A stretch of 34,057 nt of DNA from Frankia sp. RB7 (GTDB taxonomy: Bacteria; Pseudomonadota; Alphaproteobacteria; Rhizobiales; Xanthobacteraceae), in NCBI GenBank assembly GCA_030403585.1, contig JAUEPE010000069.1:1-34057 (forward strand). Direction: 5' to 3'. Under the pieces are notes generated by a model. The model did no database searches, was not told the DNA's origin, and was given only the letters and a program-made list of their open reading frames with translations. This document shows, in pieces, positions 24,113 through 31,011 of this stretch; within the stretch, counting starts at the first letter, position 1; each line of letters opens with the position of its first letter. The translations under genes were made by a program, and so were the position numbers.

Positions 24113-24777
24113 CCACGATGCTGATCAAAAACCGCGCTCACGGTTCTTGATCCTTAAGGTTGTAAATTCAAATCACCAGTCTCAAAGGCATCAGACGCGC
24201 ACCGGCTGCAATGGAACCGCACCACTGGCTTTTAGAAAGTCATTCTCCGGAACCGCAACCGCTCCGTGTGCAATTGAGGCCTGCCGAGATGGCAAATAGT
24301 GTAGCAAGATCAAGAGGTTAGAGATGCGTCTCATCTTCCAGAAACCTGAATATGTTCAGAGGCTTACGGGCCGCAAAGGACGAGCCTCAGCCGTGGCCGC
24401 CCATGCGGTGGATCGGGCTGGGAGCTGGCGAAGGCCAGCCAAGGCCGCAAAACGCATGGGAGAGGCCGGCAGCGGCCCTGCTGCGCGTTTGCCGGGTGGG
24501 GGGCGGTCCCGGAAATAGTCGGGTTCCAACAATTCCCGCGCGGCGGCGCACGGAACTTGCTACCTGCGGTTGTAGGCGTTATTGGAACGTAGAATTTTCT
24601 TCCAAGGCGCGGTAAGGTTCCCCGGAACCCGGATTTGACCGGGCTTCAACCTCAACGATCATCGCGATGACCGGCCACAACCTCTCATTCACCCGCAGGA
24701 GCCCGCTGGGAAGCGTTCGCCTCGCCCGGCCTGAGACAGCTCCCGGCCGGAAAGAACGCCTGTAGGAGCCCGCCACC
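24113..24777. other. 665-bp stretch without a confident gene
   Basis: Between the 73-aa gene and the terminase there is no convincing reading frame. The left part (24150-24320) is richer in A+T than the surroundings. A 64-codon frame at 24324-24518 and an overlapping 87-codon frame at 24352-24615 have no ribosome site and no family resemblance. Hairpins GGTTCC/GGAACC (24616-24629) and CCCGG/CCGGG (24628-24643) lie near the right end. It could hold a packaging (pac/cos) site, a small RNA or a decayed gene. Confidence 0.4.
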
Positions 24778-25203
24778 ATGCCACGCCAAGCCGCCGCCAG
24801 CGCCGAGTTCATCGCCAACGGCTCGACCCGCCAATTGCTGCAGCCGCCGGCCGATCTGGACAAGCTGGAGCGCGAGGTTTTCGTCGATCTCGTCATGGGC
24901 GCCGGGTCGGCGCATTTCGTGCCGAGCGACGTGCCGTTGCTCGCCTGCTACGCCAAGGCCGTCATCGGCGAGCGGATCGCGGCCGGTGAGCTGGCCGCCA
25001 AGCCGGTCATCAGCGGCCCGGCCGGTGACAGGCCGTCGCCATGGTTGGCGATTTGGCAGGCCCGCATCAGGAGCGTGACGACCTTGGCGCGAATGTTGTC
25101 GCTCTCGCCCGGCGGTCGCGTCCTGTCGAGGCCGAGCGAGCCCGACCCGATCAGCGGCTATGAGAAATTCGCGTTGGAGGCCGCGCGCGATGGACGCAAC
25201 TGA
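24778..25203 (+). CDS. Phage terminase small subunit, P27 family
   Basis: The 141-aa product has the P27 pattern: LDKLEREVFVDLVMG, then HFVPSDVPLLACYAKAVIGE, the middle PSPWLAIWQARIRSVTTLARML and the end of the domain, LSLSPGGRVL. Small terminases recognise the packaging site and direct the large terminase. The start at 24778 follows AGGAG. No large terminase is present anywhere in the element, so it would have to recruit one from a helper phage, which fits a satellite that redirects packaging. The end overlaps the next gene by 14 bases. Confidence 0.85.
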   Translation: MPRQAAASAEFIANGSTRQLLQPPADLDKLEREVFVDLVMGAGSAHFVPSDVPLLACYAKAVIGERIAAGELAAKPVISGPAGDRPSPWLAIWQARIRSVTTLARMLSLSPGGRVLSRPSEPDPISGYEKFALEAARDGRN

Positions 25204-25555
25204 CAAAGACGCGCTGACCCGAGCCTTCGACCTCGCGCGCCGAGATGATGATCCGGCGATGCGCGGTCGCATTGATCGATGGGTCGCCGAGCGCGGCTGG
25301 GAAGGTGCCGCGAAATCCTGCGCCTGTGATTGCCAATCGGCCGCGCTGAATCTGAAGCCGTGGCAGATGCCGCCGTGCTCGCCCACCATCGCCAACCATC
25401 TCGACGACGCCTTGCGCGTGCCGTTCAACGATCCGTCCGGCCGCCGCGAAGGCGCCGAGATCGTCCGGAAATTGCGGTCGCTCGGTTTGAGCGACTTCGA
25501 GCCCGATCCACTGGCCGCGATTGCGCAGGCCGAGCGATGCGCGACCGCGAAGTGA
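25190..25555 (+). CDS. 121-aa protein of unknown function
   Basis: The product begins MDATDKDALTRAFDLARRDD and holds three Cys in a central CACDC/CSPT stretch (KSCACDCQSAALNLKPWQMP). That could bind a metal but lacks a standard spacing. The ATG at 25190 follows GGAGG inside the terminase end, so translation is coupled. Rhizobial mobile elements often carry similar short genes beside P27 terminases. Confidence 0.6.
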   Translation: MDATDKDALTRAFDLARRDDDPAMRGRIDRWVAERGWEGAAKSCACDCQSAALNLKPWQMPPCSPTIANHLDDALRVPFNDPSGRREGAEIVRKLRSLGLSDFEPDPLAAIAQAERCATAK

Positions 25556-25576
25556 GTGACACTGTCACTGAAGGTT

Positions 25577-25595
25577 CCAGTGCTACTAGCACTGG
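25577..25595. repeat. Perfect palindrome with GCTACTAGC core
   Basis: CCAGTGCTA-C-TAGCACTGG (9-1-9) lies between two genes. The same 9-mer GCTACTAGC recurs (reverse strand) at 27988-27996 and a near copy at 28030-28038. Confidence 0.7.
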
Positions 25596-25614
25596 CTTTC
25601 CGGGGTAAGTGCTG

Positions 25615-25833
25615 ATGCCGATTTCACTTTCCGATGACGAACTGGCCACCGTGATGTCCGCCGCCAAGCCGCTGGCGCCGCATCAGCGCGGGGCCTTCCT
25701 CGCCGATGTCGCCGCCGAGCTGGCGCGCCATCCGGAGATCGGTCCCGGCCTGATCGGCCGCGTCGTGCGCGAGCTGCAACGCCGGCATCTCACCGCGCCG
25801 AGCCTGCGCGGTGGCCAATCCCACTGGCGGTGA
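25615..25833 (+). CDS. 72-aa protein typical of rhizobial mobile elements
   Basis: The product reads LSDDELATVMSAAKPLAPHQ, then GAFLADVAAELARHPEIGPG and RVVRELQRRHLTAPSLRGG. I have the impression of many near relatives in rhizobial and Bradyrhizobium islands, but no known function. A GTG at 25609 is an alternative start; the ATG at 25615 begins the conserved part. The predicted fold is a small helical bundle. Confidence 0.7.
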   Translation: MPISLSDDELATVMSAAKPLAPHQRGAFLADVAAELARHPEIGPGLIGRVVRELQRRHLTAPSLRGGQSHWR

Positions 25834-25836
25834 TCG

Positions 25837-25919
25837 TATCGTGACACACCAGCCGTCACGATATTAATCCTCTGGACGGGCTCCCGTTCCGTGACATACT
25901 GGCCGTCACGATACGGGAG
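25837..25919. promoter_or_regulatory. Paired CGTGAC-N9-GTCACG operators
   Basis: Two copies share CGTGAC, a 9-base spacer and GTCACG: 25837-25863 (perfect arms TATCGTGAC/GTCACGATA) and 25890-25910. The second is nested in longer arms beginning CTCCCGT at 25881 and ending ACGGGAG at 25919. Its right end overlaps the ribosome site of the next gene. This looks like a repressor-binding pair controlling the downstream gene. Confidence 0.65.
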
Positions 25920-25927
25920 GCCGCCAG

Positions 25928-26518
25928 ATGCCACGTCATCCGCTTGGCGACAAAGCCATGACCGACGCCGAGCGCCAGCAGAAGCGGCGCGAGCGGCTGC
26001 GGAAGGAAAACCCGGTCCAGACCGACCGCCAGAAGCTCACCCAAGCGCGCGCCGAGGTCGAGCGGCTCAAGCAGCAACTGGCGGCAACGGCGCGTCAGCA
26101 GTCCACCAAGGCCGCGCCCGAGCCGAAGGCCCCCAACGGCGCGCCATCATGGCGGGAGACGATGGGCAAGCTGATGAACGCCCAGCTCGACAACGACCGG
26201 CTCCGCAAGCAACTGGAGCAAGCCCGCAAGTCCGCGCCTGAACAGCTCGCCCCTCTGCGCAAGCGCGTCAGCGAGCTTGAACAGGCGCTGGCCCGCCGTG
26301 AGAAGGCCGCACAGGCCAAGACCGCCAAGGTGCCGTTCGATCCCGACACTAAGGAGCTGATGGCCTTGCGTCGCAAGATCAACGAGACCGCCTTCTCGGT
26401 GCGAACCAAGATCAGCAAGGCGTTGACCGAGCAAACCACCGACGCGGCGGCGCGGCTGGCGGCGCTGAAATCGTGGAATTCGCTGGGTTCGAACAAGGGC
26501 AAGAGCACGCGCCGCTAA
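25928..26518 (+). CDS. Coiled-coil, basic protein; candidate autoregulator
   Basis: The 196-aa product begins MPRHPLGDKAMTDAERQQKR, a short motif I associate with phage- and plasmid-linked rhizobial proteins that look DNA-binding. A basic region follows, then long charged helices (about 35-60 and 80-130) likely to coil. The C-terminal part (about 135-196) is helical and Lys-rich. It is preceded by two palindromic operators, so it may bind them itself. No named family was assigned. Confidence 0.6.
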   Translation: MPRHPLGDKAMTDAERQQKRRERLRKENPVQTDRQKLTQARAEVERLKQQLAATARQQSTKAAPEPKAPNGAPSWRETMGKLMNAQLDNDRLRKQLEQARKSAPEQLAPLRKRVSELEQALARREKAAQAKTAKVPFDPDTKELMALRRKINETAFSVRTKISKALTEQTTDAAARLAALKSWNSLGSNKGKSTRR

Positions 26519-26570
26519 AACTGGCACAAACTGCATAACTACCTGTGGGCGTGACCGCTATGATTTAATC

Positions 26571-26660
26571 ATGTGGCGGGAAGTGGCATTTCGCATCGTC
26601 ATCGTGGTGGTCGGCATGCTGCCGCCGGTGCTGCTCGCCTTCCTGCTTTTCAAAATGTGA
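26571..26660 (+). CDS. Possible 29-aa single-span membrane peptide
   Basis: A short frame starts at the ATG at 26571 and encodes one hydrophobic helix (RIVIVVVGMLPPVLLAFLLF) with a charged N-terminus (MWREVAFR). Its stop overlaps the end of the minus-strand gene by a few bases. Small phage-associated membrane peptides exist, but no ribosome site is evident. Confidence 0.35.
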   Translation: MWREVAFRIVIVVVGMLPPVLLAFLLFKM

Positions 26661-26925
26661 TGCGCGCCGACTCGGACGTGATCTTCGCCGACGTGCCGCG
26701 TCCATCCGACGCGATGCACGTCACCACCAGCGGCGCGAGCATCTTGAGCCGGTGCGCCTTCGTAGGGCCGCTGCACACTTGCGCGATGCCGTCGAGCCCG
26801 TAGCGGACGACGCTGGTCGTGCCGCGCGCGTCGATGGTGACCAGATGAAACGGCGCGGTGTAGCCGCACGACTCGACGAAGTCGCGGATCAGATCGGCGA
26901 AGCGTTGCTCGTCGCGTGGTGTCAT
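26650..26925 (-). CDS. 91-aa protein of unknown function
   Basis: From the ATG at 26925 the product begins MTPRDEQRFADLIRDFVESC and continues with a beta-rich segment (APFHLVTIDARGTTSVVRYG) and a C-terminal VTCIASDGRGTSAKITSESA. An upstream in-frame start at 27048 would extend it across the operator region and is less likely. It is one of two minus-strand genes in the element and diverges from the zinc-finger gene across an inverted repeat. No family was recognised. Confidence 0.5.
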   Translation of the reverse strand: MTPRDEQRFADLIRDFVESCGYTAPFHLVTIDARGTTSVVRYGLDGIAQVCSGPTKAHRLKMLAPLVVTCIASDGRGTSAKITSESARITF

Positions 26926-26941
26926 GCCGGAATTTTTTCTC

Positions 26942-26991
26942 GTAACGCTAACGGTTGACACCTCCACGGTACCGCCCACCTTTAGCGTTAC
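26942..26991. promoter_or_regulatory. Inverted repeat operator between divergent genes
   Basis: GTAACGCTAA (26942-26951) and TTAGCGTTAC (26982-26991) are perfect 10-base arms separated by 30 bases. A TTGACA lies between them at 26954-26959. The arms sit exactly between the divergent starts at 26925 and 26993, so one regulator could control both genes. A matching -10 for the TTGACA is not obvious. Confidence 0.55.
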
Positions 26992-26992
26992 A

Positions 26993-27490
26993 ATGCGCAG
27001 GAAAGCTGTCACCCGTGACGAAGTCCGCCTCAGCGACCGGGGCCGCATTGCAACGCTACCGCTCGACAGCGTTCACGACAACCGAGGATTAGGCCCAGAA
27101 CCCATCAAGAAGCTGTGGGCACCGCTGGTGCAGGCGCTGCAGCGAGCGCAGAGCGCTGACAATGGGTGGAAGCGAAAGGCGTATGGTGCTCGCTTCACGG
27201 TCCCGGACCCGATCAAGGTGCCTTGGCCGGACTTGCGAGGTCGGCGAACGTGCCGACACTGCGGCCAAGGCTTCTACAACGCACGACGCTGCTGGGGAGG
27301 CTTTTGCTCCGACGCATGCATCCGCGCTGAGCGTGTCGCCGAGACGGTCAAGGCACGGGCAGACTCCAGAGCAGCAAACCGCGTCGGTCGCAAATGCGAA
27401 ACCTGCGGCAAGCGACTGGTAGCGCAACGCTCGACCGCACGCTTCTGCTCGGTGCGGTGCCGCGTTTCCGCTCATCGGGCGCGTGCCTGA
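26993..27490 (+). CDS. Zinc-finger protein with two Cys clusters
   Basis: From the ATG at 26993 the product is 165 aa. An N-terminal region of unknown fold is followed by two treble-clef/zinc-ribbon-like modules: RTCRHCGQGFYNARR with FCSDACIRAER, and KCETCGKRLVAQRS with FCSVRCRVSAHRA. Each has CxxC and CxxxC pairs suited to one zinc. The first module is followed by a helical Arg/Ala-rich linker. An in-frame ATG at 26924 would overlap the start of the opposite-strand gene, so the later start is preferred. A DNA-binding or adaptor role is plausible. Confidence 0.65.
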   Translation: MRRKAVTRDEVRLSDRGRIATLPLDSVHDNRGLGPEPIKKLWAPLVQALQRAQSADNGWKRKAYGARFTVPDPIKVPWPDLRGRRTCRHCGQGFYNARRCWGGFCSDACIRAERVAETVKARADSRAANRVGRKCETCGKRLVAQRSTARFCSVRCRVSAHRARA

Positions 27491-27492
27491 CC

Positions 27493-27729
27493 CTAACCCG
27501 TCGTCCCCATGCGCGCCGGTTCGAACTTCGGCCGCACCTCCGCGCCGCGCTGGCCGCAGCGTTGGCAGATAAAGCGCAGCTCGATGTCGGAGAGCCGCAC
27601 ATCGTCAGGCCAGCCGTCCGCGTCGGCTTCAGTGTGGTGCCCGCAACGATAATCGCGGCAGTAGATCAGCACGTCGCGTGCGCCGGACTCGCGCATCTCG
27701 CCGAAGGTGATTTTTTGCGGGTAGGCCAT
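27493..27729 (-). CDS. 78-aa zinc-ribbon-like protein, common in Bradyrhizobium
   Basis: The product begins MAYPQKITFGEMRESGARDV and contains YCRDYRCGHH and FICQRCGQRGAEVRP, which together supply four cysteines for one zinc. I recognise the N-terminus as that of a widespread small protein in Bradyrhizobium and Rhodopseudomonas, often present in many copies. Its function is not known. It ends two bases past the zinc-finger gene, tail to tail. Confidence 0.8.
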   Translation of the reverse strand: MAYPQKITFGEMRESGARDVLIYCRDYRCGHHTEADADGWPDDVRLSDIELRFICQRCGQRGAEVRPKFEPARMGTTG

Positions 27730-27866
27730 TTTGGCATCGTACCACAGCGCCCGCAGCGAGCCACCGACAGCGGCCCCAGCGTCGGCGACACCGCGCGCAG
27801 CTTACTGACTGGAAAAGGCGAAGAAACTTCGTCTTTTACATGCGCGGCGGCACGGGCGGGGTGATT

Positions 27867-27893
27867 CAAACCGCGCGGCCAACGCGCGGTTTG
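27867..27893. repeat. Hairpin at the right end of the element
   Basis: CAAACCGCGCG (27867-27877) and CGCGCGGTTTG (27883-27893) form a perfect 11-base stem with a 5-base loop. It abuts the first copy of the right-end direct repeat. Confidence 0.6.
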
Positions 27894-28122
27894 CGCGCGC
27901 AGTTCAGTTGGCTCTTTTGTGCCAACTGCCGACGGTGGAGCGGGCGGGTGATCGAAGATCATCAACGGCTTAGACAGCAAACCCGCCGCTAGTAGCGGCG
28001 GGTGATGGTTCGGACTCGACCATCTGGGTGCTACTAGTGGCACCCTGAATAAGCGCACCTTGGGCGCGCGCAGTTCAGTTGGCTCTTTTGGGACAACTGC
28101 CGGCGGCTGAGCGGCGGCACGG
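27893..28122. repeat. Duplicated right-end block
   Basis: A 27-base sequence starting GCGCGCGCAGTTCAGTTGG is identical at 27893-27919 and 28064-28090. The similarity continues for about 30 more bases with changes, including a CAACTGCCG segment and a GGGCGGGTGA segment. Each copy contains CAGTTGG...CCAACTG or a near version, able to form a hairpin. Between the copies are ACCCGCCGCT/AGCGGCGGGT (27981-28003) and GGGTGC/GCACCC (28025-28044). The stretch 27730-28190 has no gene. Confidence 0.7.
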
Positions 28123-28190
28123 GCGGGTGAGCGGAGCGCAGATCAACTGGGACAAATGTTACAGTTGGCCGATTCACCGCGCCCGGTCGT

Positions 28191-28206
28191 GGGGGTAGGA
28201 CCGGGG
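28191..28206. repeat. Candidate right attachment repeat
   Basis: GGGGGTAGGACCGGGG matches 16944-16959 at 15 of 16 positions and in the same orientation. It is the last element-like sequence before typical Bradyrhizobium repeats and tex. Confidence 0.5.
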
Positions 28207-28253
28207 GCAGGATCGCCAATAGGCGAAATATCTCAACAATTTCAATGCCATTG

Positions 28254-28315
28254 CCCGGATAGAGCGCAGCGCAATCCGGGGCATGCGACCCGCATTCCGC
28301 TTCGCTCCATGCGGG
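28254..28315. repeat. Two small palindromic repeats downstream of tex
   Basis: CCCGGAT/ATCCGGG (28254-28260, 28274-28280) and CCCGCAT/ATGCGGG (28289-28295, 28309-28315) are inverted repeats of the dispersed type seen elsewhere in the window. They lie just past the stop of tex and could act as its terminator. Confidence 0.5.
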
Positions 28316-28326
28316 CTACGGCTCTC

Positions 28327-30669
28327 TTACGCCCGCTTGCTGCCGTTCTTCTCCGCCGCACGGCGCATCGCCTCGGCGAGCGCACCGCCACCGCCACCGC
28401 CAGATGATTCCTGCTGGCGCGGCGCAGATGACGTCATACGGGGGGTGTTGCGCGTGTTGTCGCGCTGCATGCCTGGGGCGTCCTTCTTGGCGCCGACCTC
28501 GTCGTCGAGGCGCAAGGTCAGCGAGATGCGCTTGCGGGCGACCTCGAAGTCCAGCACCTTGACCTTGACGATGTCGCCGGGCTTCACCACCTCGCGCGGA
28601 TCTTTGATGAAGGTTTTCGACATCGCCGAGATGTGCACGAGGCCGTCCTGGTGCACACCGATATCGACGAAGGCGCCGAAGGCGGCGACGTTGGTTACGG
28701 TGCCCTCGAGGATCATGCCCTTCTGGAGATGCTTGATCTCCTCGACGCCCTCCTTGAAGACCGCGGCCTTGAACGCCGGACGCGGGTCGCGGCCGGGCTT
28801 CTCCAGCTCGCGCAGAATGTCGGTGACGGTTGGCAGACCGAAGGTCTCGTCGACGAAATCCTTCGGCTTCAGCGTACGAACAACCTCGCTGCTGCCGATC
28901 AGCGCCTTGATGTCGCTCTTGGTGGCGCTGAGAATCCGGCGCACCACCGGATAGGCTTCCGGATGCACGCCGGAGGCATCGAGCGGATCCTCGCCGCCGA
29001 GGATGCGCAGGAAGCCGGCGCACTGCTCGAACGCCTTGGGGCCGAGCCGTGGCACTTCCTTCAGCGCCTTGCGCGACTTGAACGGGCCGTTGGCGTCACG
29101 ATGCGCGACGATGCTCTGGGCAAGACCCGAGCCGACGCCCGACACGCGGGCGAGCAGCGGTGCCGAAGCGGTGTTGACGTCGACGCCGACCGCGTTCACG
29201 CAGTCTTCGACCACGGCATCGAGCGACTTTGCGAGCTTGGCCTGGCCGAGATCGTGCTGATACTGGCCGACGCCGATCGCCTTGGGCTCGATCTTGACGA
29301 GCTCGGCGAGCGGATCCTGCAGGCGGCGGGCGATCGAGACCGCACCGCGCAGGGTGACGTCGAGACCGGGCAGTTCTTCCGAGGCGAAAGCCGAGGCCGA
29401 ATAAACCGACGCGCCGGCTTCCGACACCACGATCTTGCTCATCTTCAGTTCGGCCAGGCCCTTGACCAGATCGCCCGCGAGCTTGTCGGTTTCGCGCGAG
29501 GCGGTGCCGTTGCCGATCGCGATCAGTTCGACGCGGTGCTTGATCGCAAGCTTGCCGAGGATAGCGAGCGCCTCGTTCCACTGCCGCTGCGGCTCGTGCG
29601 GATAGATCACGGCGGTATCGACCACCTTGCCGGTCGCATCGGTGACGGCGACCTTGACCCCAGTGCGGAAGCCGGGATCAAGCCCCATGGTGGCGCGGCT
29701 GCCAGCGGGCGCCGCCAGCAGGAGGTCGCGCAGGTTGGAGGCGAACACGCGCACGGCCTCGGTCTCAGCCGCATTCCACAATCGCATGCGCAGGTCGATA
29801 TTCAGATGCACCTGGATCTTGGTCCGCCAGGCCCAGCGCACGGTGTCGATCAGCCAGCGGTCACCGGCGCGCTTGAGGTCGGCGATGCCGAACCGCTTCA
29901 TGATCTTCAGCTCATAGGCACCCGGCACGCCCGCCGGCGGCACTTCGGCCTCGGCCTGCATCTGGAGATCGAGGATCTCTTCCTTCTCGCCGCGGAACAT
30001 CGCGAGGATGCGGTGCGACGGCAGTTTTGTCAGCGGCTCGGAGAACTCGAAATAGTCGGCGAATTTTTCGCCCTCGGTCTTCTTGCCCTCGCGCACCTTC
30101 GAGGCCATGCGCGCGTTGGTCCACATCTCCTCACGCAACACACCGATCAGATCGGCATCTTCGTCAAAGCGTTCGACCAGGATGGCGCGGGCGCCGTCCA
30201 GCGCAGCAGCGACATCCGCGACGCCCTTCTCGGCGTTGATGAAGGCTTCCGCGACGACCTTGGGATCGTTGCCGGCCTCCGCGATCAGCTGGTTGGCGAG
30301 CGGCTCGAGGCCGGCCTCCCTGGCGATCTCGGCCTTGGTGCGGCGCTTCGGCTTGAACGGCAGGTAGATGTCTTCCAGGCGCGCCTTGCTGTCGGCGGCG
30401 AGAATGGAGGCCTCCAGCGCGGCATCGAGCTTGCCCTGCTCGCGGACTGATTCGAGGATCGCCTTGCGGCGGTCTTCGAGCTCGCGCAGGTAACCCAGGC
30501 GCTCCTCCAGGGTGCGCAATTGCGCGTCGTCGAGCGCACCGGTCGCTTCCTTGCGGTAGCGGGCGATGAAGGGAACCGTAGCGCCGCCATCGAGCAACGT
30601 CACCGTCGCCTCGACCTGCTCCGCTCGTACCCCAAGCTCCTGCGCAATTTTCTGATTGATATTTGCCAC
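28327..30669 (-). CDS. tex: Tex, RNA-binding transcription accessory protein
   Basis: The 780-aa product is a full-length Tex. It has the N-terminal helical region (VPFIARYRKEATGALDDAQL, about 33-52; YLPFKPKRRTKAEIAREAGL, about 102-121), then the YqgF-like domain (GLDPGFRTGVKVAVTDATG), helix-hairpin-helix elements (SVGVGQ-type region; LARVSGVGSGLAQSIVAHRD) and a C-terminal S1 domain (about 648-718, EGTVTNVAAFGAFVDIGVH). The Gly/Arg-rich tail (SSGGGGGGALAEAMRRAAEK) is normal for alphaproteobacteria. Tex binds nucleic acid and associates with transcription. It starts with GTG at 30669, preceded by GAGGA. Confidence 0.97.
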   Translation of the reverse strand: MANINQKIAQELGVRAEQVEATVTLLDGGATVPFIARYRKEATGALDDAQLRTLEERLGYLRELEDRRKAILESVREQGKLDAALEASILAADSKARLEDIYLPFKPKRRTKAEIAREAGLEPLANQLIAEAGNDPKVVAEAFINAEKGVADVAAALDGARAILVERFDEDADLIGVLREEMWTNARMASKVREGKKTEGEKFADYFEFSEPLTKLPSHRILAMFRGEKEEILDLQMQAEAEVPPAGVPGAYELKIMKRFGIADLKRAGDRWLIDTVRWAWRTKIQVHLNIDLRMRLWNAAETEAVRVFASNLRDLLLAAPAGSRATMGLDPGFRTGVKVAVTDATGKVVDTAVIYPHEPQRQWNEALAILGKLAIKHRVELIAIGNGTASRETDKLAGDLVKGLAELKMSKIVVSEAGASVYSASAFASEELPGLDVTLRGAVSIARRLQDPLAELVKIEPKAIGVGQYQHDLGQAKLAKSLDAVVEDCVNAVGVDVNTASAPLLARVSGVGSGLAQSIVAHRDANGPFKSRKALKEVPRLGPKAFEQCAGFLRILGGEDPLDASGVHPEAYPVVRRILSATKSDIKALIGSSEVVRTLKPKDFVDETFGLPTVTDILRELEKPGRDPRPAFKAAVFKEGVEEIKHLQKGMILEGTVTNVAAFGAFVDIGVHQDGLVHISAMSKTFIKDPREVVKPGDIVKVKVLDFEVARKRISLTLRLDDEVGAKKDAPGMQRDNTRNTPRMTSSAPRQQESSGGGGGGALAEAMRRAAEKNGSKRA

Positions 30670-30876
30670 GCGAGAATCCTCTTATACCCAAGCACGCGAT
30701 GCAAACCGAAATCCGGTCGCGGGACGCCGCTTATGGACCAACCAAGGTTGATTCATCAAGGTGCGGCGCGCAACCGTCGACAGAGGATTTTTTTGTTGGG
30801 GAGATACGATCTCGCCACAATCGTGGGGATGTCGGGGGCTGCTCTCTTGCGGCGAGGCAAACCAAAATAGCCGATC

Positions 30877-30919
30877 CGTCATCCTTCGAGGCTCGCTTCG
30901 CTCGCACCTCAGGATGACG
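30877..30919. repeat. Bradyrhizobium-type palindromic repeat
   Basis: CGTCATCCT (30877-30885) and AGGATGACG (30911-30919) form perfect arms, with further pairing between GAGG and CCTC inside. It lies in the 342-bp gap between the divergent tex and cyanuric acid hydrolase genes (30670-31011), which otherwise shows no gene. Confidence 0.7.
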
Positions 30920-31011
30920 GGGTGAGATCGTGCGGTTAGTCGCTTGACATCCACCCGCTTCCACGGCTGGTTGGCCTTGCCGGACTACCGAACTTCCGAC
31001 GAGGACCATCC

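Larger units (their letters stand above)
16944..28206. mobile_element. Integrated phage-satellite-like element (~11.3 kb)
   Basis: Bounded by a 16-bp direct repeat, this block carries an integrase, an AlpA-like regulator, a primase-helicase, a major capsid protein, a P27-type small terminase and about ten small unknown genes, nearly all on the plus strand. It has none of the portal, large terminase, protease, tail or lysis genes of a full phage. The size and content match a phage satellite (P4/PICI-like) rather than a decayed prophage, because the replication and head genes look intact and compactly arranged. Exact ends are inferred from the repeat and are not proven. It separates the LuxR-type gene from tex, which are ordinary chromosomal genes. 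Confidence 0.75.

Noticed and set aside
24160..24182. Sequence resembling the T-arm of a tRNA (GGTTGTAAATTCAAATC)
   Set aside because: No cloverleaf could be built around it; no matching acceptor or anticodon arm was found.
24352..24615. 87-codon frame in the gene-free stretch before the terminase
   Set aside because: No ribosome site, Pro/Arg/Trp-rich sequence typical of chance frames, and an overlapping alternative frame of similar length.
26924..26992. Upstream start for the zinc-finger gene
   Set aside because: It would overlap the opposite-strand start and translate through the inverted-repeat operator.
27840..28190. CRISPR array at the repeat-rich right end
   Set aside because: Only two long copies with unequal context and internal hairpins; no regular spacers and no cas genes.
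16786..28267. GCCCGGATGGAGCG / GCCCGGATAGAGCG as the attachment repeat
   Set aside because: 13 of 14 bases match and the positions bracket the element, but CCCGGAT is part of a dispersed Bradyrhizobium-type repeat, so the match is expected by chance of repeat location. It remains a second choice.
28633..30450. 605-codon open frame on the plus strand opposite tex
   Set aside because: It is the antisense shadow of a high-GC3 gene. tex is a full-length, well-conserved protein on the other strand, and the shadow has no recognisable domain.
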